Assembly: GCF_020733705.1 (NCBI RefSeq)
Contig: NZ_JAJFZM010000016.1
Location: 186,001 to 250,000, forward strand
Length of the DNA stretch: 64,000 nucleotides
Direction: 5' to 3'
Source of the DNA: Nocardia australiensis
Lineage (GTDB): Bacteria > Actinomycetota > Actinomycetes > Mycobacteriales > Mycobacteriaceae
Below are positions 44,072 through 53,516 of this stretch, one piece after another (position 1 is the first letter of the stretch; each line of letters begins with the position of its first letter). The notes under the pieces were generated by a model. The model was not told the DNA's origin. It saw nothing but the letters and a program-made list of their open reading frames with translations, and made no database searches. A program made the position numbers and the translations under genes.

Positions 44072-44953
44072 GCTCTGCGGCGTGGTCGCGGTCGGATTCC
44101 GGGGCTGATCTACGACGATGTCCTTCCCGCCGAGGAGGTAGCAGGTCGGTACCCGTAGCTCAGGTAGTTCGTCGGCCCGGCTTGTCCCGCCGTTCAGATC
44201 TGTCCCATCCTCCCCGCGTCCAGGCGGTGTCCGCAGCGTTGATCCGCCTGGGCTCCGTATTCCCATGGGGTGTGACTGCCATTCCGCGAGCGGTCGGCCC
44301 TTGTTCCGCAACGTCGTTGTACGCCGTGAGTGCTCACCCGCGCCCTGTTCCGTCCTATTCATGGATGTAGGGCCCGTTACCGAGGCCGCTTCCTGGGTCG
44401 GTCGCGAGGCCGACCCGGCCTCGTGACGCGGCCGGTGATGGTGGGTGGTCCTCGACGGTTATGGAGTTGTAGACGCATGCGGTCTTGGTGGTGCGGCGGA
44501 CGAGCGCGCGGCCGGGCTCTGCGGGCAGGGCGGAGATCGGCTGGGTGCCCTGGACCACCGAGGGGGAGGTGGGGATCAGGGTCTTCGCCGCGCTCAGCGC
44601 GGACGCGCGGCTACCGCGCATGTGCTCCGCTCGTCTCTCAGTCCTGATGGACATAGGGGCGGATTGCGCTCCGTCACCCACCCAGCGGGAACTCGTCGGG
44701 CTGCTTCACTTCCCTCGCTCCCGCGCAGCGTGGATCCACGGCCTTGCCCGCATCGACTTTCAGCCGCACCACGGACACGCAGACACGGCCACCTAAGCAG
44801 CACCTGCAACATATGTGTATCAGCTATACATAGAGTTTCGGGTTGTGGATCGTTCGATTCGCTGGTGATCCAGCTCGCGTGTCCGCAGAGCTGACCTCGG
44901 AAGGGAACAGAGGCGGGGAGATCGGCAGTCATCTCGGTGAAAGGAAGTCCGTA
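44072..44953. other. Gene-poor stretch with an alpha/beta-hydrolase scrap
   Basis: On the minus strand 44096-44179 reads RADELPELRVPTCYLLGGKDIVVD, like the segment around the acidic residue of an alpha/beta-hydrolase; nothing else of that gene is present. The remainder has only short overlapping frames with no family match, plus the leader of the LysM gene. Confidence 0.4.
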
Positions 44954-45352
44954 ATGAATGGAAGTTTGGTCATGAATGACAAACGGATCGCAGCCCTGCA
45001 GGGCCGCCCCACGACCGCGATACTCGGCGGAATCGCGCACTCGGCTTCCGCCTCGGTAGTGGCATGGCAATTCCTGCCCTGGGTCGGTCGTCGCGTTAGG
45101 GTGGTGGCTGGTGTCGCGGCGGTGTCCGCCGTGCTTTCCGTCATGACGATCGGGTCGGCCAATGCCACCCCCACCCCAATTCCCATTCCGGGCTGCACGA
45201 AAGTAGTAATGGTGATGCCGACCGACACCAGCCTGCTCCAGTTAAGCGCAGACAACGGTATTACAGTGGCTCAACTGCTCGAGTGGAACGCGCGCCTCCG
45301 CCCTGACGGATTAAATCTCGATGTTGGCTCGCCGTTGTGTGTCGCCGTATGA
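44954..45352 (+). CDS. LysM-domain cell-wall protein
   Basis: 132 residues from ATG 44954, with AAAGGAAG upstream. A basic N-terminus leads into a hydrophobic segment (about 47-70, RVVAGVAAVSAVLSVMTIGSANA), then a Pro-rich linker and a C-terminal LysM-like domain (TSLLQLSADNGITVAQLLEWNARLRPDGLNLDVGSPLCV). LysM domains bind peptidoglycan. The signal may be cleaved after ANA, giving a small secreted wall-binding protein. Confidence 0.75.
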   Translation: MNGSLVMNDKRIAALQGRPTTAILGGIAHSASASVVAWQFLPWVGRRVRVVAGVAAVSAVLSVMTIGSANATPTPIPIPGCTKVVMVMPTDTSLLQLSADNGITVAQLLEWNARLRPDGLNLDVGSPLCVAV

Positions 45353-45700
45353 GTTTCCTGCGTCCCGCAGGCCGAACCACGTTGAGGTTCGGCGTCGTTC
45401 AGCGGAGGGCTCGGCCGTTGCTGTGTTGATCGGCTAGATGAGCGCGACGGGGGTTCGGTTGTCTTCTGCGCCGCCCGCTCGCAGATTCCTTCCGTGCAGT
45501 CAGCGCGACGGCACGACCAGCCTCGACCCGACCAATACCGTCGAAATCGCGTTCAGATCGACGGCACAGCTGGGTCGGGAAGTGCGGTGGTCCCGAAATA
45601 GCCGGTACCGCTCGCTATATATTGCGGTGTGGGTTGATCGGTCCTGCATTGGCTCCGTTGTTCAACTCGCATTGTACGATGTCACCGGGCATTAGTCCGG
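45353..45700. other. Intergenic stretch without supported gene
   Basis: Convergent gap between the LysM gene and the WD40-like gene. gcaggccgaaccacgttgag followed by gttcggc just after 45360 can form a terminator-like hairpin. No coding sequence is supported. Confidence 0.4.
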
Positions 45701-46849
45701 TCAGTGCCGACTATTCGGGGGAAACTCAAACACCCGGGCCTGGGCGCTACCATTCGACACCGCGAGTTGGTGGCCGTCAGGACTGAATTCGATGTGCTCG
45801 TCCCCACGCGGCCATTTATCTTTGTTGTCACATGCGTGCGGCAGTGTGGTCACGACTCGACGGTTAGAGATGTTCCAAAGCAGCAGAGGGCCCGGCCCCA
45901 CGGGGGATGCGGCCACCGCCCCGCCGTCCGGGCTTATCCCCACTGCAGCGATCTGATGGTGTGGACATTCCAACCGTGTGAAGACAACCTCGCTGAAGCG
46001 GTGTGCACCGATGTCCCATAAGCGGACTGATGAGTGGGCGTCGCCCAGGATCAGTGTGTGGCTGTCGTGCGAGAATGCAACGGGCGATACTTCTGGTACT
46101 CGAAGGTCGGCTACCTCGGAGTCATTGACAATGTTACGGAGGATGACTCGGTCGGGTGGGCCGTATCCAGGGAGTTTGGTAATCGTCAACATATTCCCAT
46201 CAGGGCTGAATATGGCGTAGATGGGATCCACGTTCAATGCAACTGGAAAGGTTTTCAGAGTATCTGGTGTGGCTGGATCCCAGATTGCAATGCCGTTTTC
46301 TTCCGCAGTCTGAAGATTTTTGTAGAACCCCAATAATTTACCATCCGGCCGGAATGAAAGTGCCAACCAACGCATTTCCTGAGGCCAATTCGATGGTTTA
46401 GGAAGCGTGCGCTGCAACTGGTTGGTCTTGAAATCCCAGAGTTGTATCGGTGAATCATCCCCAGTGCACGAACCAGTTATCGCCAACGCGCGGTTGTCGG
46501 GGCCGACTGCGATTCGTGATATAGTCCCCGATTCTAGATTTTCCGAGTTTTCCCGTCGGCTATGACAATCGATTGTGCCCACTCTTTCGTGGGATGTGGT
46601 GTCCCACATGTCGACCAGGTATTTGCGTTTGTCCGGCGACGGTGCGTCCACGGCGAAAAGAGTTCGGCTGTCCGGGCTGAAAGCGATGTCGTGCCCGTGT
46701 AACGTCCAGGAAAGGTTTGCGGCGCCATAGTCGACCTCGTCTTCATGCGCGTTCCAGTAATTATTCGCGAACAGCGCTGTCGATGCGAGGACAATGAGGC
46801 AGCAGATCAGTATGCTTACTCGATATTTTGGCATAGTGGCAGGCTTCAT
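45701..46849 (-). CDS. Membrane-anchored WD40-like beta-propeller protein
   Basis: A 382-residue protein. A signal anchor spans about 10-29 (VSILICCLIVLASTALFANNYW). After it come five or more blades with WD40-like elements: DIAFSPDSRTLF, YLVDMWDTTS, PIQLWDF, IAIWDPATPD, AFSHDSHTLILGDAHSSVRLWDI and EHIEFSPDGHQLAVS. It is probably an extracytoplasmic scaffold. The gene just upstream (46889-47785) is co-directional and may be in the same operon (39-bp gap). Confidence 0.8.
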   Translation of the reverse strand: MKPATMPKYRVSILICCLIVLASTALFANNYWNAHEDEVDYGAANLSWTLHGHDIAFSPDSRTLFAVDAPSPDKRKYLVDMWDTTSHERVGTIDCHSRRENSENLESGTISRIAVGPDNRALAITGSCTGDDSPIQLWDFKTNQLQRTLPKPSNWPQEMRWLALSFRPDGKLLGFYKNLQTAEENGIAIWDPATPDTLKTFPVALNVDPIYAIFSPDGNMLTITKLPGYGPPDRVILRNIVNDSEVADLRVPEVSPVAFSHDSHTLILGDAHSSVRLWDIGAHRFSEVVFTRLECPHHQIAAVGISPDGGAVAASPVGPGPLLLWNISNRRVVTTLPHACDNKDKWPRGDEHIEFSPDGHQLAVSNGSAQARVFEFPPNSRH

Positions 46850-46888
46850 CTCGGTTGCCGATCGCTACAGAAGCCGTCGCAACCGGGA

Positions 46889-47785
46889 TCAGTGACGGGT
46901 GAAGAAACTGTAGTCTCCCCCATACCTGGCCAGATAGTTATCGGCAGACGAGGTGACGGCGAACGGTAGGCCATTGTATCTCACCGGTATAGTCACATTG
47001 GTTCCGGCCACGACAGCATGGACGATGAACTCCCACTCGTAATATCCAACAGGGCGGCCGGGGTTGGCATCCACGCGGATGTTCGTCACGTACTGTTCGC
47101 CGAGTTTCAAATCAATGTGGTGATCAAGGAAATACGGTTGCTCCGCGCCGGTGCAACTGCCGTTCTCTGGACGGGACATGACAATCGGTGCGGGCGCGGA
47201 GATATCCATACAGGCGCTCAAGTTGGTGTCCGAACCCTGGGATGGCCAGGTGAGCAGCGTCCCTGATAGCGGGTTGTTCCGTCGGAGTATGTGTGCGGTG
47301 ATATCGGTGATGGTGACCGCTTGGTTGCGGTTGCCTTCGAAGATCAGTCGCACGTCGAGCACCGAGACCGGCGCGCCGCGCGCATCACGGAGCAGATCGT
47401 CGACACGGCCGATCGGGAACGAGGTCGGATTACCTGGCAGCGTCGAGGGCAGCGCAAACGAGCCTCCAGGGCCAAAACGCTCCACCTGCACCGCGACACG
47501 AATTTCTGGACCGGGACGGATGCTGTCGGTGATCGTCGAACTGAACGACGAGAAGACCGCGGTCGTCACGCCTGTCACGAGCGTGGTCACGACGAGACCG
47601 ATGACCACCTTGCTGCCCTGGCTGAGTTCGGACATGCGCGTGATCGCGCGGCGCAAGCGGCTGGGGCGCGACGGCGTTTCGGTGCCGTTGTCGTCATCGG
47701 GCTCCTGCGGCGGTGGTTGCGGCAGGGGTGGTCGTAGACCCGTGACGCGCGAAAGGCGCCGACGGCTCCGGTTTCCGTTGTCCAC
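46889..47785 (-). CDS. Single-span membrane protein with Pro-rich N-terminus
   Basis: 298 residues if started at GTG 47785; TTG 47788 is an alternative. The cytoplasmic N-terminus is basic and Pro-rich (RPPLPQPPPQEPDDD). One transmembrane helix lies at about 58-80 (VVIGLVVTTLVTGVTTAVF). A beta-rich exported domain follows with C192 and C208, which may form a disulphide. The family is unknown. It lies directly before the WD40-like gene. Confidence 0.65.
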   Translation of the reverse strand: MDNGNRSRRRLSRVTGLRPPLPQPPPQEPDDDNGTETPSRPSRLRRAITRMSELSQGSKVVIGLVVTTLVTGVTTAVFSSFSSTITDSIRPGPEIRVAVQVERFGPGGSFALPSTLPGNPTSFPIGRVDDLLRDARGAPVSVLDVRLIFEGNRNQAVTITDITAHILRRNNPLSGTLLTWPSQGSDTNLSACMDISAPAPIVMSRPENGSCTGAEQPYFLDHHIDLKLGEQYVTNIRVDANPGRPVGYYEWEFIVHAVVAGTNVTIPVRYNGLPFAVTSSADNYLARYGGDYSFFTRH

Positions 47786-47879
47786 CAATGCTTTCCCCCT
47801 TCGATCCGCTGGCGCAGACCATTGAACCGCCGCTCGATCCGGCGTACGGAAGTCGCGACTCCCTGCGGCGTCGATAGCT

Positions 47880-48068
47880 TCATACCAGGGTACTTGAAGC
47901 CACAACCGGAGAGATCTCGCTGCCCGAAGGTTCCAGCTCGTCCTGCCACTGGCCGGTCAACCGGGTGATCGATGTCGGCGACAGTCCGGACCCGGTACTC
48001 AGGAACTGTTCGAGCGCCGGTGCGAAGTCGCCGGTGGACAGCCGACACGAAAACTGCCGCGCGATCAT
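47880..48068 (-). pseudogene. IS256-family transposase scrap, second locus
   Basis: The frame reads FAPALEQFLSTGSGLSPTSITRLTGQWQDE, the conserved region before the first catalytic Asp in mutator-type transposases. It ends abruptly with no catalytic residues. It overlaps the stop region of the next small membrane gene. Confidence 0.6.
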
Positions 48069-48445
48069 GGCAACGGTTGATCCCGGGTGCCGTTCTCCCG
48101 CGCGAGTTCGGCACGGCCTCCGAGGCGCAACAGTAGCCACAGCACTGGTACCGCGACGAGCCCGAGCACGGCGATCGACCACAGGACCGCCAGGTTGGCC
48201 GGGGCGGGGAAGAATTCCGGGAAATCGCCCGGGTGGACGGACAGCAGCCAGATGAAGCCGAGATCGAGACCGAGCACGATCGCCGGCGGCCCCCACGTAT
48301 CGAGACCGGTCGACTGCAGGTGCGCGGCGACGTCCTCGGCCGTGTCCAGACGCGGTACAGGACGAGTGCGGGCGATCGTGCGGGGCTCGGACGTTGCCTC
48401 CGCCCATGCGGACGCCGGATCGGCCGGCCACGTCGAACTCGTCAT
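48065..48445 (-). CDS. Small two-helix membrane protein
   Basis: 126 residues from ATG 48445 (MTSSTWPADPASAWAE). Two hydrophobic helices lie at about 56-71 (PPAIVLGLDLGFIWLLSV) and 84-106 (LAVLWSIAVLGLVAVPVLWLLLRLG). The C-terminus is charged. No family is recognised; it resembles many actinobacterial small hypothetical membrane proteins. Confidence 0.6.
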   Translation of the reverse strand: MTSSTWPADPASAWAEATSEPRTIARTRPVPRLDTAEDVAAHLQSTGLDTWGPPAIVLGLDLGFIWLLSVHPGDFPEFFPAPANLAVLWSIAVLGLVAVPVLWLLLRLGGRAELARENGTRDQPLP

Positions 48446-48517
48446 CGTCCACCCCTTCTTGTCACAGGTTATCGGCGGGAACGGTGCCACGCGGTCCTGC
48501 ATCCCATTCCGGACGGC

Positions 48518-49252
48518 TCACACGTCGGGAGATGCGTACTTCTTCGCGGCGTCGGGATCGCGGATGCTCTTCCGGTGCCGGTCCAGCAGGAAGCTCTCCG
48601 GGGCGTTCGGGTCGACCCGCACCACTACGGTGCCGCCGACGATCGGCGCGTCAGCCACGGAGGTGACGATCTCGCCGCGCACGGACCGTTTCCCGTCCGG
48701 CCCGTCATACTCGGCCTCCACCTCGAACTCCGGGCCGCCGAGCCACCAGCTGTTCTGGAAGTCGACCGCGGTGACCTCGGCCACGAAACGCTCACCATGC
48801 TCACGCAGCCACTCGCGCCGATCCACTTCGTCTGCGCCTTCGCGTAAATCGGAGATGAACTCGCGAAGCGCGCGCACCGCGAGCACGCCCGCCAGGACGG
48901 CGATACCGACCGTCAGCGCCCAACCCGCGATCGATGAGTGAAACGGTGCAGCGGCGGCGGCGCCGAGGGCGACGCCCGTCCAGATCGACAGAGCGTCCGG
49001 CTCCCCGAGCACGGGGATCGAGGGAACCGCGAGCGTCGCATAGGAGAGAGTCAAGGCAAACACGAACGCCACAACAGCACCGCCGAAGAGAAGCCAGTAG
49101 GCCAATGCCATCGGCAGTGGTAGCCAGATCTCACCGCCGGTGAGCGCCCCGAGTAGCGGTACCGCCAACTGCACGAGCAGCACCCACACCGCCGCACCCG
49201 CCGACGCAACGGTGAGGAGGCAGAACGTTCCGACGAGGATCCATCCGCGCAT
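48518..49252 (-). CDS. Multi-span membrane protein with C-terminal soluble domain
   Basis: 244 residues from ATG 49252, which has AGGAGCAGC just before it; an ATG at 49282 would overlap the upstream gene. Four hydrophobic spans fill residues about 5-135. A C-terminal domain (about 160-244) has beta strands (ERFVAEVTAVDFQNSWWLGG, GPDGKRSVRGEIVTSVADAPIVGGTVVVRVDP) resembling DUF3592-type extracytoplasmic domains. The function is unknown. Confidence 0.7.
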   Translation of the reverse strand: MRGWILVGTFCLLTVASAGAAVWVLLVQLAVPLLGALTGGEIWLPLPMALAYWLLFGGAVVAFVFALTLSYATLAVPSIPVLGEPDALSIWTGVALGAAAAAPFHSSIAGWALTVGIAVLAGVLAVRALREFISDLREGADEVDRREWLREHGERFVAEVTAVDFQNSWWLGGPEFEVEAEYDGPDGKRSVRGEIVTSVADAPIVGGTVVVRVDPNAPESFLLDRHRKSIRDPDAAKKYASPDV

Positions 49253-49259
49253 GCTGCTC

Positions 49260-49481
49260 CTAGCTGGGTGTGCCCGGGTCATAGCGTTCTCCCGCGTCTG
49301 GATCTTTGGGGCTTACCGGGTCCTCTTCGATGTCGATGTCGTCCGTGTCTTCCCCGTCGTCGAGATACCAGACATAGACGGTGCCGCCCACGATCGGAGC
49401 ATCCGTGCGTTCCGTGACGAGCCGGCCCGTGGCGGTCCGGGTTCTGCTCGGGGACGCCTGCTGCTCCATCGCACTCATCAT
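49260..49481 (-). CDS. Short paralogue of the C-terminal tail of the downstream membrane protein
   Basis: 73 residues. APIVGGTVYVWYLDDGED...SPKDPDAGERYDPG matches the end of the downstream protein (APIVGGTVVVRVDPNAPE...RDPDAAKKY). The rest of the protein is missing, so it is probably a partial duplicate or a gene remnant. It sits immediately upstream on the same strand. Confidence 0.45.
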   Translation of the reverse strand: MMSAMEQQASPSRTRTATGRLVTERTDAPIVGGTVYVWYLDDGEDTDDIDIEEDPVSPKDPDAGERYDPGTPS

Positions 49482-49884
49482 GTATCCACTAGCTCCAGTC
49501 CGCGGAAAACCCGCATGCGCCTGGTGCGGGTTTCCTACCATGGCCCCCGGAGACCGACACAACAGCCACCTAAATACACCCAACGGTGTCATTCAGCTTG
49601 AAAAATTCCGCCGTCCATCAGACAACTTTGCCGCACAGTCAGGTTCGCGAGCGACTCGTCAGTGGATCCTCACACTTGCTGTGGGAGAGGCTATCCGCGG
49701 GCCAGGACTGCGAGCCCGACTGCTGACCCGCGAACCAGTGGTCGCTGTCATTTCCATCGGCCGCCCGTGGCAGCGGTACCGCTGCCAGCGCCCGCCGCAG
49801 CCGATCGATCTCGATCTGGCCTCGTAGACTCCCGGGCCGCCACCCACACGCGACGATGTCGAGTACGCGGTTGAGCCGCGGCAC
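49482..49884. other. Intergenic stretch without supported gene
   Basis: Short frames in both directions, none with a family match. It is Arg-rich in translation, as expected of noncoding high-GC DNA. Confidence 0.4.
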
Positions 49885-51720
49885 TCAGTCGAGCCGGACC
49901 GCGAGGGTGGCGACCACGGCGTCGGTGCGGGCGCGCAGGGCTGCGGTCAGCACCGGGCCACGGGGATTGTGCAGCAGGCGATGCCACCAGTGGCAAGTTT
50001 CTACGTGCGCGAGCAGGACGGTGACCCCTCGTCCACTCGCGGTCTGTTTGCGGATGTAGCCGACGAGCGTAGCGACCAGGCTGCGGTGCGGGCAGGGAAG
50101 GACAATGAGCGGAACCCCGGGGTCCCACTCCTTCCACAGGGCGCTCAGGTGTTTGACCGACGTGGGGTCGATCTCGGCGGCGACGGCGACGATCTCACCC
50201 CGCATGCGCAACGCAGCCTGGAGGGCGCGATAGGTCACCTCGCTCAATGCGACCACTGGAACGACGACCAATTCCGTTGTTTCCGGCATCGGTTCCGGGC
50301 GCGGCGGGATCTGGCCGAGCCGCTGGTGCCGTGCCACATCGCGGTAGTAGTTCTCGATCCGCGCGAAGGTGAGCACCAGCGCCGGGACGATAATCAGCAG
50401 CAGCCAGGCGCCCTCGGTGAATTTCTCCGCTAGTAGAACTACGCCAGCGATCGCGGTGAGCACGGCGCCGAATCCGTTGAGCAGCATGCGCGGAACCCAA
50501 CCCTGCCCGCGTGCCCGCAGCCAGTGCAAGACCAGACCCGTTTGGCTGATCGTGAAGCCGATGAAAACGCCGATCGCGAAAACCGGCAGCAGACGGTGCG
50601 TTTCGGCGCCGACCAGCATGAGCACCAGCGCCGCGAGCGCGGCCAGCGCGGTGACGCCGTATCGGAACACCGGGCGCTCGGAGCGCAGCGCGAACAGCGA
50701 CGGGACCCTGCGGTCTTTGGCCAGCAGCGCGAGCAGGATGGGAAGACCGCCGAAGCTGGTGTTCGCCGCGAGCAACAGCACGGCCGTCACCGTGAGGTTG
50801 GTGAGATAGAACAGCCAGCCGGTGCCGAACGCCGCCGCCGACATCTGCGCCAGGATGGTCACATCACCACGCGGCACCACATGATGCCTCTGGATCAGCA
50901 CGGCGAGCCCGAGTAGTAGCGTGCCGAGCAGGACGCCGAGCGCCACCTCGGTGTGCTGGGCGCGGCGCACGGCGGGCGTGCGGAACGATGGCACCGCGTT
51001 GGCGATGGCCTCGACGCCGGTCAGCGACGAGCACCCCGAGGCGAATGCCTTGAGGAGCAAGACGATTCCGATCGCCTCGACCGGAACGATCGGCCCACGG
51101 TCGACGCCGATCACGGCGACCGGGGCGGGGCGCAACAGCCCGACGACGATAACCCCGGCGATCAGGACGAGGAACACGATCGTCGGGCTCATCAGGGCTT
51201 TCGCTGATTCGGACACGCCGATCAGGTTGATCACGGTCAGCACTGCGAGCCCGATCAGCGTCATCGGCAGCAGCTGTCCGGCCAGCGAGGGGAACGCGCT
51301 GGCCAGGCTGGCCGCACCCGCGGCGAGGCTCACGGCGACGGTCAGCACGTAGTCCACCACCAGGCTCGCGGCGGCGAGCAGCGCGGCCCACCGGCCGAGG
51401 TGCTTCTTGGCCACCGCGTACGCACCGCCGCCGTCCGGGTGCACTGCGATCACCTGGCGGTAGGAGATCACGAGCACCAGCAATAGAGTGGCGATCGCAC
51501 AGGAGACCGGTAGCGTCCAGGAAACGGCCGCCGCGCCCGCCGCGACGAGCACCAGCACGATCGCCTCGGGGCCGTACGCCACACTGGACAGCGCGTCCAG
51601 CGATAACGCCGCAAGACCGCCGACGGCGGTCAGCCGGAACTTGTCACCACGCTGGATTCGTCGGATCCGGCGATCGGCGATGCGGGGCTCAGCCGGGTGT
51701 GTCCGGGTCGTTGTACCCAC
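49885..51720 (-). CDS. APC-superfamily permease, KimA/YdaO-like
   Basis: About 611 residues from a GTG at 51720; an ATG at 51813 would add 31 poorly conserved residues. Helix 1 contains LAALSLDALSSVAYGPEAIVLVL, the hallmark of the KimA (YdaO)/amino-acid permease group. About 12 transmembrane spans are followed by a cytoplasmic domain of roughly 150 residues (ELVVVPVVALSEVTYRALQAALRMRGEIVAVAAEID...), as in KimA. KimA imports potassium with protons and is controlled by c-di-AMP. Amino-acid transport is the alternative. Confidence 0.85.
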   Translation of the reverse strand: MGTTTRTHPAEPRIADRRIRRIQRGDKFRLTAVGGLAALSLDALSSVAYGPEAIVLVLVAAGAAAVSWTLPVSCAIATLLLVLVISYRQVIAVHPDGGGAYAVAKKHLGRWAALLAAASLVVDYVLTVAVSLAAGAASLASAFPSLAGQLLPMTLIGLAVLTVINLIGVSESAKALMSPTIVFLVLIAGVIVVGLLRPAPVAVIGVDRGPIVPVEAIGIVLLLKAFASGCSSLTGVEAIANAVPSFRTPAVRRAQHTEVALGVLLGTLLLGLAVLIQRHHVVPRGDVTILAQMSAAAFGTGWLFYLTNLTVTAVLLLAANTSFGGLPILLALLAKDRRVPSLFALRSERPVFRYGVTALAALAALVLMLVGAETHRLLPVFAIGVFIGFTISQTGLVLHWLRARGQGWVPRMLLNGFGAVLTAIAGVVLLAEKFTEGAWLLLIIVPALVLTFARIENYYRDVARHQRLGQIPPRPEPMPETTELVVVPVVALSEVTYRALQAALRMRGEIVAVAAEIDPTSVKHLSALWKEWDPGVPLIVLPCPHRSLVATLVGYIRKQTASGRGVTVLLAHVETCHWWHRLLHNPRGPVLTAALRARTDAVVATLAVRLD

Positions 51721-52094
51721 GACATGTATTGAACGCCGACATGGTTCAGCAATCACTGAGCGACACCAGATGTGCTCGAGTGCGTCCCGCTCGGTGCCTC
51801 TCTTCGGCGTCAATTCGGCGGAGTGGCGTCGCGGCCTGCCGTCAGCCGAGGGCTTGGGTCGACGCCTTCGTGTACTTCGTCAGCGCCGGGGGAGTGTCAC
51901 TTCATCACCTCCCCACACGGTCGTGTGCACCAGAACCGGCGGATAAGCGTTCACGGTGATTCCGCCCCTGGCCCATTCGACTGCTGCGGTCGGGTGGACC
52001 CCGCTTTCGCCGCCGCGCGCGTTCACGGCCATGACGGTCCCACGCGTCCGGCGCCGGCTTCAGCGGCGGCGCCGGAAGCCTGAGGTGATGCCGA

Positions 52095-52574
52095 TTATTC
52101 AGACCCGGCCGGGATCAACTCGAACACCGGATGGTGCTCCGCCTCCGCTATGAACCGCTCGACCGGATCATTCCGGTCGGCCTGAAAGTAACTGCGAGTA
52201 GCGGAGGCGATACCCACGTACTGATGAAGCACGGGCCCGGCCTCGTGTGCTGTTGCCTCCCGGATCAGGTACTCGCGGTCGCGCCAGCGGCGCGTGAGCG
52301 TCACCCGACCGGCGGTTCGCGCGTTATGCACCCAAGGCACCACCCCGTACGGCGCCACCAGCCACAACCGATTGCCGTCGTCCACGACCGTGACCGGGTT
52401 CCGCCGGGTCAGGCCGCTACGGCGCCCCCGCGTGGTGAGCACGTACGAATGTGGCACCAGACCGAGGCGGACCAGCGCCGTCATCACCACATTCTCGACG
52501 CGGCGCCCGCGGCCCGGCCGGTACCGCTTCGCGGGATGGAACTCGGCCGAATCTGCGCCTTCATCAGTGCTCAT
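52095..52574 (-). CDS. Nitroreductase/deazaflavin (F420)-dependent oxidoreductase, Ddn-like
   Basis: A 159-residue protein. PHSYVLTTRGRRSGLTRRNPVTVVDDGNRLWLVAPYGVVPWVHNARTAGRVTLTRR is the Ddn-family split-barrel pattern, with SG..R and the PWVHN loop near the F420 site. Family members use F420H2 to reduce quinones or nitro compounds. The length is usual. Bases 51814-52094 and 52575-52900 show no genes. Confidence 0.88.
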   Translation of the reverse strand: MSTDEGADSAEFHPAKRYRPGRGRRVENVVMTALVRLGLVPHSYVLTTRGRRSGLTRRNPVTVVDDGNRLWLVAPYGVVPWVHNARTAGRVTLTRRWRDREYLIREATAHEAGPVLHQYVGIASATRSYFQADRNDPVERFIAEAEHHPVFELIPAGSE

Positions 52575-53192
52575 GCGGTCAATCTACTGGCCTCCCACAG
52601 TCGGTGACGGTGGCAGACATCACGTCTGTGGGCCCCGGAAATTCGGACGAGTTGCAACGCCACACCCGCGACGGACGCTGTCCATCCGTGGCGAACGCCC
52701 GGGCGAGGTAGAGCCGATACCGCCGGTTCCGCTATTCGGTGACTCCTGCGACCGGAGACCCTGGGCCGCACCTTGCTCCACGCGTTGGCGACTTCTGATT
52801 CTCCCAGGCGTGCCGGATGGTCGTCTCGGGTGGATCGCCGTGCGCGCCGGATCTACTCCTAGCCGCTGGAACCGATGGACTGGCACACCGAGCCGCCGAG
52901 CTACACCGCTATACCCGCAGGCTCGCTCAGTCCGGTGGCGATGGTGGTGGGTGTGCCGCCGGAGGTCGGCAGGGAAACCACGTTGCCGGTGCTCTCGGTG
53001 ACGTAGAGGGTGGTCCCGGAAACGGCAATACCCACAGGAACGTTCACAGTGGCCAAGGTGATGGGAGGGCCGCCGATGGTCGGCAGCGAAATCACGCTGC
53101 CGGTGCTCCCGGTGACATTGGCGGTGTGAGGTTCCCCCTGGGTAGTGGACACCGATTTAGCAGGATTGCGGTCCTGCTGGTAAGGATGTCCT

Positions 53193-53516
53193 ATGCCTCC
53201 TCGCAAGCGCCGGTCGTATACGACCGAGTACAAGGTCGAGGCTGCGCATCGTGTGATCGATTCCGGTCGCACGATCGCCGAAGTCGCTCGGGAACTGGCT
53301 ATCGACGCCGGGATGCTGAGCACTTGGGTCAAAGACGAGCGGCGCAGGAACACCGCCGCCGAGGTCCACGGCGAGAAACCTCTGGATGCCGCGGAGCGAG
53401 CCGAATTGCTGCGGCTGCGAAGGCAAGTCAGCGAGCTGGAGAAGGACAACGCTTTCCTCTCAAAAGCTTCGGCGTACTTTGCCGCGATGCAGAAGAACCG
53501 GCCCGGTTCGAACTGA
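53193..53516 (+). CDS. IS3-family transposase OrfA
   Basis: A 107-residue protein. The HTH region is YTTEYKVEAAHRVIDSGRTIAEVARELAIDAGMLSTWVKDE, and a leucine-zipper-like helix (LLRLRRQVSELEKDNAFLSKAS) follows. It supplies DNA binding and dimerisation. The stop TGA overlaps the OrfB ATG. The stretch ctcaaaagc at about 53458-53466 could allow a -1 frameshift to give the OrfAB transposase. Confidence 0.9.
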   Translation: MPPRKRRSYTTEYKVEAAHRVIDSGRTIAEVARELAIDAGMLSTWVKDERRRNTAAEVHGEKPLDAAERAELLRLRRQVSELEKDNAFLSKASAYFAAMQKNRPGSN

